Positions 7,121 through 15,982 of a stretch of DNA of 15,982 nucleotides are shown here, in pieces. The translations under genes were made by a program, and so were the position numbers. The stretch lies in the NCBI GenBank assembly GCA_035764525.1, contig DASTZB010000265.1, positions 1 through 15,982 of the forward strand, read 5' to 3'. The notes below the pieces were generated by a model. That model saw only the letters and a program-made list of their open reading frames with translations, made no database searches and was not told the DNA's origin. The stretch is from VBAS01 sp035764525 (GTDB taxonomy: Bacteria > Bacteroidota > Bacteroidia > Chitinophagales > Chitinophagaceae). The number at the start of each line of letters is the position of its first letter. Within the stretch, counting starts at the first letter, position 1.

Positions 7121-8113
7121 TCAATACTCCCACTTCACCAATGTAGCTCCCCATGTAAATCCACCACCGAATGCAGCGAGAACGATCAGGTCGCCCTTAT
7201 TTAATTCCTTTCTATAATCCCAAAGACAAAGTGGAATGGTTGCTGCAGTTGTATTTCCATAACGTTGGATATTCAACATCACTTTATCCTGGCTAAGTCC
7301 CATGCGGTTTGCAGTGGCATCGATAATTCTTTTATTGGCCTGGTGAGGAACCAGCCATGCGATATCATCGCCTGTCAAATTATTTTTTTCCAATAGTTCA
7401 GCACTAACATCCGCCATACCTTTTACTGCAAATTTGAAAACAGGTTGTCCATCCTGGTAAATAAAATGTTCTTTGTTGTTAACTGTTTCATGTGATGCAG
7501 GTCTTTGCGAGCCGCCTGCTTTTTGATATAAATAATGACGGCCACTACCATCACTCTTAAGGATCGTGTCTAAAATGCCATAGCCATCATGATTAGGTTC
7601 TAATAGAACAGCGCCGGCGCCATCTCCAAAAAGTATGCAAGTGGTGCGATCAGTATAATCTACGATGGCACTCATTTTATCTGCACCTACAATCACAACT
7701 TTTTTATAACGGCCACTTTCAATAAACATAGTCCCCGTAGACAAACCATATAAAAATCCAGAACAGGCAGCATTAAGATCAAAGCCAAAAGCATTTGTTG
7801 CGCCTATTTTATCGCAAATGATATTGGCAGTAGCCGGGAAGAGCATGTCGGGAGTAACAGTGCAGCAAATAAGACAATCAATTTCCTTTGGATCAATTCC
7901 TCTTTTATGACAAAGTTCCAAAACTGCCGGGGCTCCGAGATCAGAAGAAGCTTTGCCTTCGCCTTTTAATATTCTCCTTTCAGAAATCCCTGTTCTTGTC
8001 CTTATCCATTCATCATTTGTTTCCACCATTTTTTCCAGGTCAGCGTTTGTAAGCTTGTCCGGAGGAACATATCCGCCAACGGCTGTAATGGCTGCAGTAA
8101 CTTTTTTAATCAT
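7121..8113 (-). CDS. fabH: Beta-ketoacyl-ACP synthase III
   Basis: The product is 330 residues, the usual length. It is the cytosolic enzyme that starts type II fatty-acid synthesis by condensing an acyl-CoA primer with malonyl-ACP. The thiolase-fold catalytic triad is complete: Cys117 in DLNAACSGF, His257 in VPHQANKRI, and Asn287 in YGNTTAATIP. The N-terminal TNDEWIRTRTGI and the closing GGGFTWGATLVKW are typical. Branched-chain primers are usual in Bacteroidetes, but this sequence does not prove the preference. The chosen ATG (complement at 8111-8113) begins MIKKVTAAITAVGGYVP, matching the family start. The gene stands alone, divergent from ruvA, without the plsX/rpmF partners often found beside fabH in other bacteria. 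Two hairpins follow it. Confidence 0.97.
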   Translation of the reverse strand: MIKKVTAAITAVGGYVPPDKLTNADLEKMVETNDEWIRTRTGISERRILKGEGKASSDLGAPAVLELCHKRGIDPKEIDCLICCTVTPDMLFPATANIICDKIGATNAFGFDLNAACSGFLYGLSTGTMFIESGRYKKVVIVGADKMSAIVDYTDRTTCILFGDGAGAVLLEPNHDGYGILDTILKSDGSGRHYLYQKAGGSQRPASHETVNNKEHFIYQDGQPVFKFAVKGMADVSAELLEKNNLTGDDIAWLVPHQANKRIIDATANRMGLSQDKVMLNIQRYGNTTAATIPLCLWDYRKELNKGDLIVLAAFGGGFTWGATLVKWEY

Positions 8114-8138
8114 TATTGATCATTTATAACATTGCGGG

Positions 8139-8146
8139 CAAAGGTA
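8139..8146 (-). promoter_or_regulatory. Candidate Bacteroidetes -7 box for fabH
   Basis: The minus strand reads TACCTTTG, a full match to TAnnTTTG, 25 bases before the fabH ATG, giving a leader of about 20 bases. No clear TTTG -33 element is seen at the usual distance. Confidence 0.45.
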
Positions 8147-8157
8147 AAGGGTATGGC

Positions 8158-8268
8158 GGAATTAGGGATTTGGAATTGGGAACTTGGAATGAGAAATCAT
8201 ATCCATGCAGTCAATAAAGATATTATCACCATTAAGACCCTAATTCCCAATTACTAATTACCAATTCC
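8158..8268. repeat. Imperfect inverted repeat between fabH and ruvA
   Basis: The arm at 8158-8190 (GGAATTAGGG...) and the reverse complement of 8236-8268 match at about 24 of 33 positions without a gap; the best block is AATTGGGAA. The arms are separated by 45 bases and fill most of the 173-base divergent spacer. Each arm is also internally repetitive, with GGAATT/AATTGGG units. It could form a long hairpin or bind a protein in both promoters, or be a copy of a dispersed AT-rich intergenic repeat. Confidence 0.55.
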
Positions 8269-8273
8269 TTTCC

Positions 8274-8281
8274 TATTTTCG
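8274..8281 (+). promoter_or_regulatory. Weak candidate -7 box for ruvA
   Basis: TATTTTCG matches TAnnTTTG at seven of eight positions. It ends five bases before the ruvA ATG, so initiation from it would give an almost leaderless message. There is no supporting -33 element. Confidence 0.2.
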
Positions 8282-8286
8282 CAGCT

Positions 8287-8871
8287 ATGATCGCTTATCT
8301 CGATGGAAAATTTGTTTATAAAAGCCCGGCAATGGTGTATGTGGATGTAAATGGAGTAGGCTATGAAGTGCAGATAAGTTTAAACACATATTCCAGGATT
8401 CAACATCTTGAAAAGGGAATTTTACAAACCTGTCTTCTCATTCGTGAGGACGCTCACATCTTGTATGGCTTCTTTGACAAAACCGAAAAAGAAATGTTTC
8501 TTAATTTAATTTCTGTTTCAGGTATTGGTGCAACAACTGCACGAATGATGTTGTCCTACATGAAGCCCGAAGAACTTACGAGGTTAATCGTACTTAATGA
8601 TATTCATGGGCTTGAAAGGATAAAAGGGATCGGCAAAAAAACTGCCGAGCGTTTAGTTCTTGAGCTCAAAGATAAATTAGGAAAACAATCGTTCGATTTA
8701 AATATTTCTCCTTTGAAACACAATACATTGCATAGCGATGCGTTAAATGCCCTGATGGCCCTGGGAATAGCCCGGAATACCGCCGATCAGGCAATCAATA
8801 GGGTCACGCAATCAGACCCTTCATTAACCTCCCTCGAGGATGTTATCAAAAAAGCTTTAAAAACTTTGTAA
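8287..8871 (+). CDS. ruvA: Holliday junction branch-migration protein RuvA
   Basis: The product is 194 residues, normal for RuvA. RuvA tetramers grip the Holliday junction and load the RuvB helicase motor during recombinational repair. Three domains are visible. Residues 1-62 form the OB-fold (MIAYLDGKFVYKSPAMVYVDVNG, then GYEVQISLNT and LIREDAHILYGF). The central domain has two helix-hairpin-helix motifs, LISVSGIGATTA (74-85) and LERIKGIGKKTAERL (109-123). The C-terminal RuvB-contacting domain spans 150-194 (DALNALMALG...LEDVIKKALKTL). The ATG at 8287 gives the canonical MIA start. It is divergent from fabH and only 46 bases ahead of sprA, so the two are probably transcribed together, a neighbour pair I recall from other Bacteroidetes. 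Confidence 0.97.
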   Translation: MIAYLDGKFVYKSPAMVYVDVNGVGYEVQISLNTYSRIQHLEKGILQTCLLIREDAHILYGFFDKTEKEMFLNLISVSGIGATTARMMLSYMKPEELTRLIVLNDIHGLERIKGIGKKTAERLVLELKDKLGKQSFDLNISPLKHNTLHSDALNALMALGIARNTADQAINRVTQSDPSLTSLEDVIKKALKTL

Positions 8872-8917
8872 GCCTATCGATTGAGATTTTTACCTAACTA
8901 ATTCTGTTGAGAAAGTT

Positions 8918-11900
8918 TTGAGCCCTAAGTTAACCACCATATTCCGGACGCTGGTAGCAGCAGTCATTTTTACTTTCATTGCCATCAAAGGAAATGCTTC
9001 GCCGTATCCGTTGGTTAACGATTTCTATTTTCCCGGCGATACGATTCGTCCTACGCAACCTGATCGTTATGGCGATCCTTATAATTATCCCAATCGCAAT
9101 CCATTTTATTTAAAAGATACTGCGTTTATAAAAAGAAATATAGAGTATGATCCTGTAACCAAACAATACTATATCATTGAAAAGATCGGCGATCATTATT
9201 ACCGTACGCCAATGTCATTTACAATGAAAGAGTTTTTGGATCTGAAAGGAAAGGAGGATGAGAATGATTATTTCAAAAAAAGAGCCAGCCTGCTTACAAA
9301 TCTTAATCGCAGGACATATAAGCCAAAGCCGAATTTTGTAAATGATTGGGTAAATAGAATTGTTGGTAATGGTAAAATTGAAATAAAGCCAACAGGTTTT
9401 GTTGGTCTTAATATTGGCTACCAAGGACAAAAAATAAATAATCCAACGCTGCCCGAACGTTCACGTAATAATGGAGGCTTGGATTTTGACATGAACAGCC
9501 AGTTCCAGGTGGATGCAAGTATTGGTGATAAACTTAAACTGCCGATCAATTATAATACCCTTGCCAATTTCAATTTTGAAAATCAATTGAAATTGGATTA
9601 CCAGGGCAGGGATGATGAGATATTAAAACAATTCCAGGCAGGCAATACGAGTTTTACTTCTAAAGGAACATTGATCCCTGGAGCACAATCGTTGTTTGGT
9701 TTAAAAACACAATTACAGTTCGGAAAATTATTTGTAACCACTGTAATTGCTAATCAGCGTTCACAACGCCAAACAATGGGATTACAAGGCGGCTCATCAA
9801 CACAAACTTTTACTTATAAAGCTGACGAGTATGAAGAGAACCGGCATTTCCTGATGGCGCAATTTTTCAAGAATAATTATAACAAGGCGATGAAGGAAAT
9901 TCCCCTTGTTAATTCACTTGCGCAGATCCTTCGGGTAGAGGTGTGGGTAACCAACAGGACGGGAGCCACGACTGATACAAGGGATGTTGTTGCATTAATG
10001 GACCTGGGTGAAGGACAACCTTATGGTCCATGGGGTGGAATAGGAGGAGATAAACCTCCCAGGAATGATGCAAATACACTTTACTCAACGATCCTAGCTT
10101 CACCAGCGGCAAGAAGTTCTTCTGCAGTTACCAGTATATTATCAGGAGCGGGTCTTCAACCAGTGCAGGATTTTGAAAAAACATTTGCCCGCAAACTTTT
10201 GCCAACCGATTATTATTTTAATCCGCAGATCGGGTTTATTTCTTTAAACCAGCAATTGCAACCCGACGAAGTTTTAGGGATCGCATTTCAATATACTTAT
10301 AATGGAAAGGTTTACCAGGTAGGTGAGTTTTCAACTGATGTTCCGCCAGATTCAACTGCCACCACACAACCCGTTTTATTTCTAAAATTATTAAAAGCAA
10401 CATCACAACGTACATACCTTCCTCTTTGGGACCTGATGATGAAGAATGTTTATTCCGTTGGTTTTGGTCAGCTTGAACGATCAGATTTTCATTTGGATGT
10501 TTTATATGAAGAACCAAGTCTTGGTGAGAAAAGATATTTACCTCCTGATAGCGTAAGTGCTCCCTTCAGAGGACAGCCATTAATATCTTTATTAAATCTT
10601 GATCGCTTAAATAATCAGAACGATCCACAGCCTGATGGAGTATTCGATTTTGTGGAAGGCTTTACAATTATTTCATCTCAAAGCCGCATTATATTCCCTG
10701 TGCTGGAGCCTTTCGGCAGGGACCTTGAATATGTTTTTGTTGATCCTGACAGCACCCGGAAACGAGAGAAATTTCTTTTTTATCCTTTATATGATACAAT
10801 TAAAGCCATTGCACAAACTTATGCCAACCTTAATCGCTTCAAATTTGTTGGCAGAAGCAAATCAGGGCTTGGTAATTCAGAATATCAACTTGGATTTAAT
10901 ATTCCTCGCGGGTCAGTCACTGTATCGGCAGGCGGACAACAGCTTCGTGAGAATATAGATTACGAGATCAACTATGACCTTGGTTCTTTAAAAGTAATTA
11001 ACCAGGCTATTATCAATTCCGGCATTCCAGTTAACATACAGTATGAGAACAATGCTACCTATGGTTTACAAACCAGGAATTATACGGCGTTGCGGCTTGA
11101 TTATCTTGCCAGCAGGAAGTTAACGTTGGGAGCCACGATCGTAAGATTAGGTGAAAGACCATTCTTTATCAAACAGAATTATGGTGATGATCCGATCCGC
11201 AATACGATGTATGGTGTTGACTTCGATTATCAAAACGATATACCAAGGCTTTCACGATGGCTTGATAAACTTCCATTCTATTCTACAAAAGCAATGTCAA
11301 GCATTAAAGCTTATGGCGAAGCAGCATTTTTGGATCCGGGACATGCAAAACAGATCGGGAAAGGAAATGAAGGAGTAATTTATATTGATGATTTTGAGGG
11401 AACAAAGAGCAGCATTGATCTTCGCTTCCCCTTGATCAGTTGGACGCTGGCATCAACTCCACAAAAAGCAGTAGATGCGAATGGAAATATTTTGTTTCCT
11501 GAAGCAACTCTGCATAATGATCTTGCTTATGGTTATAACCGTGCCAAGCTTGCCTGGTACAATATTGAACAGGTACTTCAAGAATATGGAAATCCAAATA
11601 ACCCGCTTGGCCACGATGCAAATGAATTATCAAAGCCGGAAACAAGGCAGGTTTATTCCTATGAGATTTTTCCAAATAAATCAACCGATTTTGGACAATC
11701 GATCATCACCACTTTTGATCTTGCATTTTATCCAAAGGAAAGAGGGCCTTACAATTTTGAATACAGGAACGGAAGAGTAAATGCGAATGGAAATTTATTG
11801 AACCCAAAACAAGCATGGGGCGGCTTGATGCGCAATATTGATCAAACAGATTTTGAAACAGGTAATATTGAATTCATAGAATTCTGGCTGCAGGATCCTT

Positions 11901-14900
11901 TTGTGAATAAACCAGGGAGCACGGGTGGTCAATTATATTTTCAACTGGGAAATATTTCAGAAGATATTTTGAATGATGGTAAAAGGGCTTATGAAAATGG
12001 ATTACCTACTTTAAAAAACCCTAACATACCAGTGGACAATAATACAGTTTGGGGTCGTGTACCATCAAACCCGATCCAGGTTACCAATGCATTCAGCAAC
12101 GATCCGGATGATCGTCCTTACCAGGATGTGGGATATGATGGACTAACAGATTCGCTGGAAAGAACCAAGCAAGCAGTTTATCTAAATGACGTCAGAACAA
12201 TCCACGGGGCCAGTTCTCCAATTTATCAAAAAGCACTTATAGATCCATCTGCGGATAATTTTAGAAATTATCGTGATCCTTATTATGATCAACAGAAGGC
12301 CGGAATTTTGGGTAGATATAAAGAAGTAAATAATCCACATGGTAATTCACCGATCTCAGATAACAATACAGAATACATTAATGCATTTACACTTTACCCT
12401 GACCAGGAAGAATTGAATCGCGATAATACATTGAACGAGGTGGAAGAATATTTTCAATATAGAGTCGACCTGAAACCATTCATGACAGTTGGCAATGAAT
12501 TTATCACTGATAAAAGAGAAGTAGACGTTCATCTTGTAAATGAAACAACGAGAAAAGAGAACTGGTATTTATTCAGGATACCTGTGAACAAGTTTCAAGA
12601 TAAAGTTGGAAATATTCCGGATTTTAAATCGATCCGTTTTATTCGCATGTTCCTTACTGGTTTTGAGGATACAGTTGTTTGCCGTTTTGCAAAACTTGAA
12701 TTGATACGCAATCAGTGGCGCAGATTTTCCTATGAAATAGATACAACTGGCATTTTCAAAAAATTGCCGGCGAATGATCCGGTAAAAGTGGATGTATTGG
12801 CTGTAAACGTGGAAGAGAATGATCAGCGGCAACCGATACCTTACAAAGAGCCGCCCGGCATTGAAAGGCAACAACAACTCAGCAACAACAACGTTCCTTT
12901 ATTATTAAATGAACAATCAATAAGTCTTAAGTTCAACAGTCTTACAGAAAAAGAATCAAGAGGTGTATTTAAAACCGTGAATTTTGACCTTCGTCAGTAT
13001 GGCAAGCTCGATATGTTTATTCATGCAGAAGAAGTTTTTAATCCTGGGTTCATTAAAGATAACGATCTGAATGCAGTGATCCGTATTGGAAATGATTTTG
13101 TAAGTAATTACTATGAGATAAGGATACCCTTAAAAATAACACCATGGGGAACTACAGATTCACTTGGTATCTGGCCGGAAGCAAATAATCTGGCTCTTGA
13201 TCTTCAGGAACTCGTTCGGTTAAAAACAAGAAGAAACAAGGCCACCTCACCAGCACAATATTATAGCGAAATGATCGGCGACAGAAGATTTGCTATCATA
13301 GGAAATCCAAATCTTGGTGAGGTAAAAGGTATTTTTATGGGCCTTGAAAACTTAAAGCTCGAGCCCATAACTGCTGAAATATGGTATAATGAATTGCGTC
13401 TTTCTCATCTTGATGAGAAAGGAGGTTGGGCCGCTATCGGCCGATTGGATATTATTGGAGCCGATCTTTTTAACCTTAGTGCATCTGTTGGCGCAAGAAG
13501 CCAGGGTTTCGGTACGTTAGAACAAAAAGTAAATGAACGCAGCAGAGAAGACTATGCACAATTTGATATTGCAGCAAATATTGATGCAGGAAAATTATTG
13601 CCTCGAAAATTTGGAATGCAAATACCGATCTATACCGGCATTAGTCATAATAGCGCCACTCCCGAATATGATCCTTATGACCTGGATATAAAACTCAAAG
13701 ACAAGATAAAAGCCAGCCCTAAAGATGACCAGGATTCGATAAAGAGAGAAGCGGTAGACGAAACAACGATCAAAACGATTACGCTTACCAATGTGCGAAA
13801 ATTAAAACTTAACAATAAGAAGCCACGATTCTGGGATATTTCGAATTTTGATTTTAATTATTCTTTTACAAAAATTAATAAAAAAAATCCACTGATCGAC
13901 TTTGATGAAGTGAAAAGAACCCGCGGTGCGATCAGTTATAATTATGCACCTCAACCAAAATATTTCGAACCGTTTAAGAGTTTAATAAAATCAAATTCGA
14001 AATGGTTAGCATTTATAAAGGATTTCAATCTGAATTACAGTCCGACTCAGGTCTCATTGAAGGCAGATGTGTTCAGGCAGTTTGGTGCATTGCAACCGAA
14101 GAATGTCGGGGGCGGTCCGTATAAAATTCCTGAGAGCTACGATAAATATTTCACATTCGACCGGTACTTTATTCTCCGCTGGGATCTGACTAAGTCAGTA
14201 AGTATGGATTATAACGCTATTAATAATGCAAGAGTAGATGAACCTTATGGCCGTATCAACACCAAAGAGAAAAAAGATACAGTAAGAAAAAATTTCTTTG
14301 ATGGAGGAAGAAATACGCATTTCCACCAGGATGTAACATTTACATATAATTTCCCGACCATCAAATTCCCGCTTATTGATTGGACCTCTCTGAGGGCAAG
14401 CTATCGGGCAGAATATGATTGGATCACCGCATCCCTGCTCGCAAAAGATCTTGGTAATACAATTGTGAATGGACAAACCAAAAATCTAAATGCTGACCTG
14501 AATTTTGAACAGCTTTATAACAAGTCGAGATTCTTAAGAGCTGTTTATTCTACGGCACCGGTAAATGCTCAACCAAATAATAATCCAGGAAATAATAAAA
14601 CGTCAAAGAATAATGTAAAAACCGATTCGCTTTCAAAAAAAGAAGCAAGAAAACTCAGGAGACTCCAGCGCAAAGAGGAAAGAAGAGCAAGAAGACTACA
14701 GAAACAAAATTCTGTGCCAACAGTAAATGGAGTAGTGAAAGGTGTTGCAAAAGTACTTACTTCAGTAAAGAGAGTGGGAATTCAACACACTGAAACTTCG
14801 GGAACATCTTTACCAGGTTATCTTGACAGTACAAAATTTTTAGGGCAGAACTGGAAAAGCATGCAGCCAGGCTTTGATTTTATTTTAGGTTATCAGCCTG

Positions 14901-15982
14901 ATACAAATTGGATAAACCAAAAAGGATTGGATGGGGTTTTAACAAAAGATCCACGTTTCAATTCATTAATACTACAACGTTATGATCAACGTTTAAATCT
15001 TTCCGCACTTGTTTCACCTGTGAGAAACCTTACGATCGACGTTAATATGGATAAAACATTTTCTAAAAACTATTCTGAATTATTTAAAGATACCAGCGCT
15101 ACTCTGACGGAAGGTTTCAAGAGATTAAATCCTTATTCGCTTGGTAGTTTCAGCATTACTTATATTTCTTTCCAGACGTTGTTCAAAAAATTTGATCCGA
15201 ATGTTGTTTCCGGAACCTTCAAGCAATTTGAAGACAACAGGATTTTCCTGTCGGAGAAACTTGGTAAATCAAATCCCTATAATACAAGCCCGACACCAGG
15301 TCCTGATGGTTACTACAAGGGTTACGGCCGGTATGCGCAGGATGTAATTATCCCCGCATTTATTGCTGCTTATACCAATAAAGATCCGTTGAGCATTTCA
15401 TTGATAAAAAATTCAAATCCGAATACAAGTGCAAATCCTTTCAGCGGTTTAAAGGCTAAACCAAACTGGAATGTTACTTATAATGCAACCAGTATAAAAG
15501 GTCTCGAAAAGGTATTTACAAATATTATGATACGTCATGGATACCGAAGTACCTTAAGTATGAATAGTTATAATTCCGCACTATTCTTCCAGGATCCTTT
15601 CCATTATGGATTCCCCTCCTTTGTTGATCCGTTAACTAATAACTATGTTCCTTATTTCTTTGTTCCGAATATAACGATCACAGAAGAGTTCAGCCCATTG
15701 TTTTCAGTTGATATGACATTTACTAACAGGCTGACCGCAAGAATGGAATACCGTAAATCAAGACAATTAAGTTTGAGTCTTATCGATTATCAATTAGCAG
15801 AGAACCGTTCTACCGAATTAACCATCGGTGCCGATTGGACCGTCAGAGGAATGCCGCTGATCAAAAAGATGCCATTCACGAAAGGCAAGATGGATAACGA
15901 TGTTACTTTTAAGCTTGACTTCAGTTTGCGGGATGATGCCACTGCTAACAGTAAACTCGATCAGAATGCTGCATTTGGTACA
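8918..15982 (+). CDS. sprA: SprA/Sov, outer-membrane translocon of type IX secretion (3' partial)
   Basis: The frame is open for 2355 codons to the window edge; family members are about 2400 residues, so only a short C-terminal part should be missing. SprA is the giant beta-barrel through which T9SS cargo crosses the outer membrane, and it is needed for gliding in flavobacteria. There is no in-frame ATG after the TGA at 8882-8884. TTG at 8918 gives M-SPKLTTIFRTLVAAVIFTFIA and cleavage near GNA, a good signal peptide, so TTG is the likely start. A GAGAAAG lies just two bases ahead. Family hallmarks include the two-part N-terminal SprA region, IDDFEGT (823-829), an RGPYNF block, NTEYIN, EEYFQYRVDL, and many aromatic-rich amphipathic strands. 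A Pro/Asn-rich then Lys/Arg-rich linker sits near residues 1885-1930. The gene follows ruvA by 46 bases. Confidence 0.95.
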   Translation, partial: MSPKLTTIFRTLVAAVIFTFIAIKGNASPYPLVNDFYFPGDTIRPTQPDRYGDPYNYPNRNPFYLKDTAFIKRNIEYDPVTKQYYIIEKIGDHYYRTPMSFTMKEFLDLKGKEDENDYFKKRASLLTNLNRRTYKPKPNFVNDWVNRIVGNGKIEIKPTGFVGLNIGYQGQKINNPTLPERSRNNGGLDFDMNSQFQVDASIGDKLKLPINYNTLANFNFENQLKLDYQGRDDEILKQFQAGNTSFTSKGTLIPGAQSLFGLKTQLQFGKLFVTTVIANQRSQRQTMGLQGGSSTQTFTYKADEYEENRHFLMAQFFKNNYNKAMKEIPLVNSLAQILRVEVWVTNRTGATTDTRDVVALMDLGEGQPYGPWGGIGGDKPPRNDANTLYSTILASPAARSSSAVTSILSGAGLQPVQDFEKTFARKLLPTDYYFNPQIGFISLNQQLQPDEVLGIAFQYTYNGKVYQVGEFSTDVPPDSTATTQPVLFLKLLKATSQRTYLPLWDLMMKNVYSVGFGQLERSDFHLDVLYEEPSLGEKRYLPPDSVSAPFRGQPLISLLNLDRLNNQNDPQPDGVFDFVEGFTIISSQSRIIFPVLEPFGRDLEYVFVDPDSTRKREKFLFYPLYDTIKAIAQTYANLNRFKFVGRSKSGLGNSEYQLGFNIPRGSVTVSAGGQQLRENIDYEINYDLGSLKVINQAIINSGIPVNIQYENNATYGLQTRNYTALRLDYLASRKLTLGATIVRLGERPFFIKQNYGDDPIRNTMYGVDFDYQNDIPRLSRWLDKLPFYSTKAMSSIKAYGEAAFLDPGHAKQIGKGNEGVIYIDDFEGTKSSIDLRFPLISWTLASTPQKAVDANGNILFPEATLHNDLAYGYNRAKLAWYNIEQVLQEYGNPNNPLGHDANELSKPETRQVYSYEIFPNKSTDFGQSIITTFDLAFYPKERGPYNFEYRNGRVNANGNLLNPKQAWGGLMRNIDQTDFETGNIEFIEFWLQDPFVNKPGSTGGQLYFQLGNISEDILNDGKRAYENGLPTLKNPNIPVDNNTVWGRVPSNPIQVTNAFSNDPDDRPYQDVGYDGLTDSLERTKQAVYLNDVRTIHGASSPIYQKALIDPSADNFRNYRDPYYDQQKAGILGRYKEVNNPHGNSPISDNNTEYINAFTLYPDQEELNRDNTLNEVEEYFQYRVDLKPFMTVGNEFITDKREVDVHLVNETTRKENWYLFRIPVNKFQDKVGNIPDFKSIRFIRMFLTGFEDTVVCRFAKLELIRNQWRRFSYEIDTTGIFKKLPANDPVKVDVLAVNVEENDQRQPIPYKEPPGIERQQQLSNNNVPLLLNEQSISLKFNSLTEKESRGVFKTVNFDLRQYGKLDMFIHAEEVFNPGFIKDNDLNAVIRIGNDFVSNYYEIRIPLKITPWGTTDSLGIWPEANNLALDLQELVRLKTRRNKATSPAQYYSEMIGDRRFAIIGNPNLGEVKGIFMGLENLKLEPITAEIWYNELRLSHLDEKGGWAAIGRLDIIGADLFNLSASVGARSQGFGTLEQKVNERSREDYAQFDIAANIDAGKLLPRKFGMQIPIYTGISHNSATPEYDPYDLDIKLKDKIKASPKDDQDSIKREAVDETTIKTITLTNVRKLKLNNKKPRFWDISNFDFNYSFTKINKKNPLIDFDEVKRTRGAISYNYAPQPKYFEPFKSLIKSNSKWLAFIKDFNLNYSPTQVSLKADVFRQFGALQPKNVGGGPYKIPESYDKYFTFDRYFILRWDLTKSVSMDYNAINNARVDEPYGRINTKEKKDTVRKNFFDGGRNTHFHQDVTFTYNFPTIKFPLIDWTSLRASYRAEYDWITASLLAKDLGNTIVNGQTKNLNADLNFEQLYNKSRFLRAVYSTAPVNAQPNNNPGNNKTSKNNVKTDSLSKKEARKLRRLQRKEERRARRLQKQNSVPTVNGVVKGVAKVLTSVKRVGIQHTETSGTSLPGYLDSTKFLGQNWKSMQPGFDFILGYQPDTNWINQKGLDGVLTKDPRFNSLILQRYDQRLNLSALVSPVRNLTIDVNMDKTFSKNYSELFKDTSATLTEGFKRLNPYSLGSFSITYISFQTLFKKFDPNVVSGTFKQFEDNRIFLSEKLGKSNPYNTSPTPGPDGYYKGYGRYAQDVIIPAFIAAYTNKDPLSISLIKNSNPNTSANPFSGLKAKPNWNVTYNATSIKGLEKVFTNIMIRHGYRSTLSMNSYNSALFFQDPFHYGFPSFVDPLTNNYVPYFFVPNITITEEFSPLFSVDMTFTNRLTARMEYRKSRQLSLSLIDYQLAENRSTELTIGADWTVRGMPLIKKMPFTKGKMDNDVTFKLDFSLRDDATANSKLDQNAAFGT

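Noticed and set aside
9215..14476. Several 60-100 codon open frames opposite or within sprA
   Set aside because: sprA is continuously open with family hallmarks along this whole span; the others are shadows without motifs.
1..15982. tRNA, rRNA, riboswitch, insertion sequence or integrase
   Set aside because: No cloverleaf, conserved rRNA segment, known aptamer core, transposase motif or terminal repeat was seen on either strand.

Overview
The window reads as chromosomal DNA of a Bacteroidetes bacterium, most likely a Chitinophagaceae-type member of the phylum. The reasons are a near-complete SprA (the type IX secretion translocon), a secreted protein with a T9SS type A sorting domain, AT-rich intergenic DNA, weak Shine-Dalgarno sequences, and a promoter-like TAnnTTTG box. 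The phylum call is firm; the family call is an impression.

Left part (1-6955) is an accessory region of exported proteins. It opens with a 5'-truncated vanadium-haloperoxidase/PAP2-like protein (3-899). A 477-base stretch without an intact gene follows, and then a second paralogue (1377-2753) whose catalytic residues are largely replaced. Next comes an 843-residue T9SS cargo built of delta-60 repeats, four Ig-like modules and a sorting tail (2806-5337). After it lie a small secreted or lipoprotein beta-sandwich-like protein (5363-5755) and a secreted DsrE/F-like protein (5855-6280). A 71-residue two-helix membrane protein runs the other way (6492-6707). At 6839-6955 there is a decayed C-terminal piece of a third haloperoxidase-like copy, in no intact gene.

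Right part (6956-15982) is core genome. fabH (fatty-acid initiation) is on the minus strand with two candidate hairpin terminators behind it. It is divergent from ruvA (Holliday junction branch migration). The spacer between them holds an imperfect 33-base inverted repeat. sprA follows ruvA after 46 bases, starts at TTG, and runs off the window's right edge after 2355 codons.

Functional link: the 2806-5337 product carries the signal that would route it through a SprA-based translocon. fabH and ruvA are housekeeping genes with no evident tie to secretion. I see no defence system, CRISPR array, IS element, tRNA or rRNA. The most interesting observations are the haloperoxidase-like family with one member stripped of catalytic residues and one reduced to a relic, and a very basic inserted linker in SprA. 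I did not find a convincing new multi-gene system.
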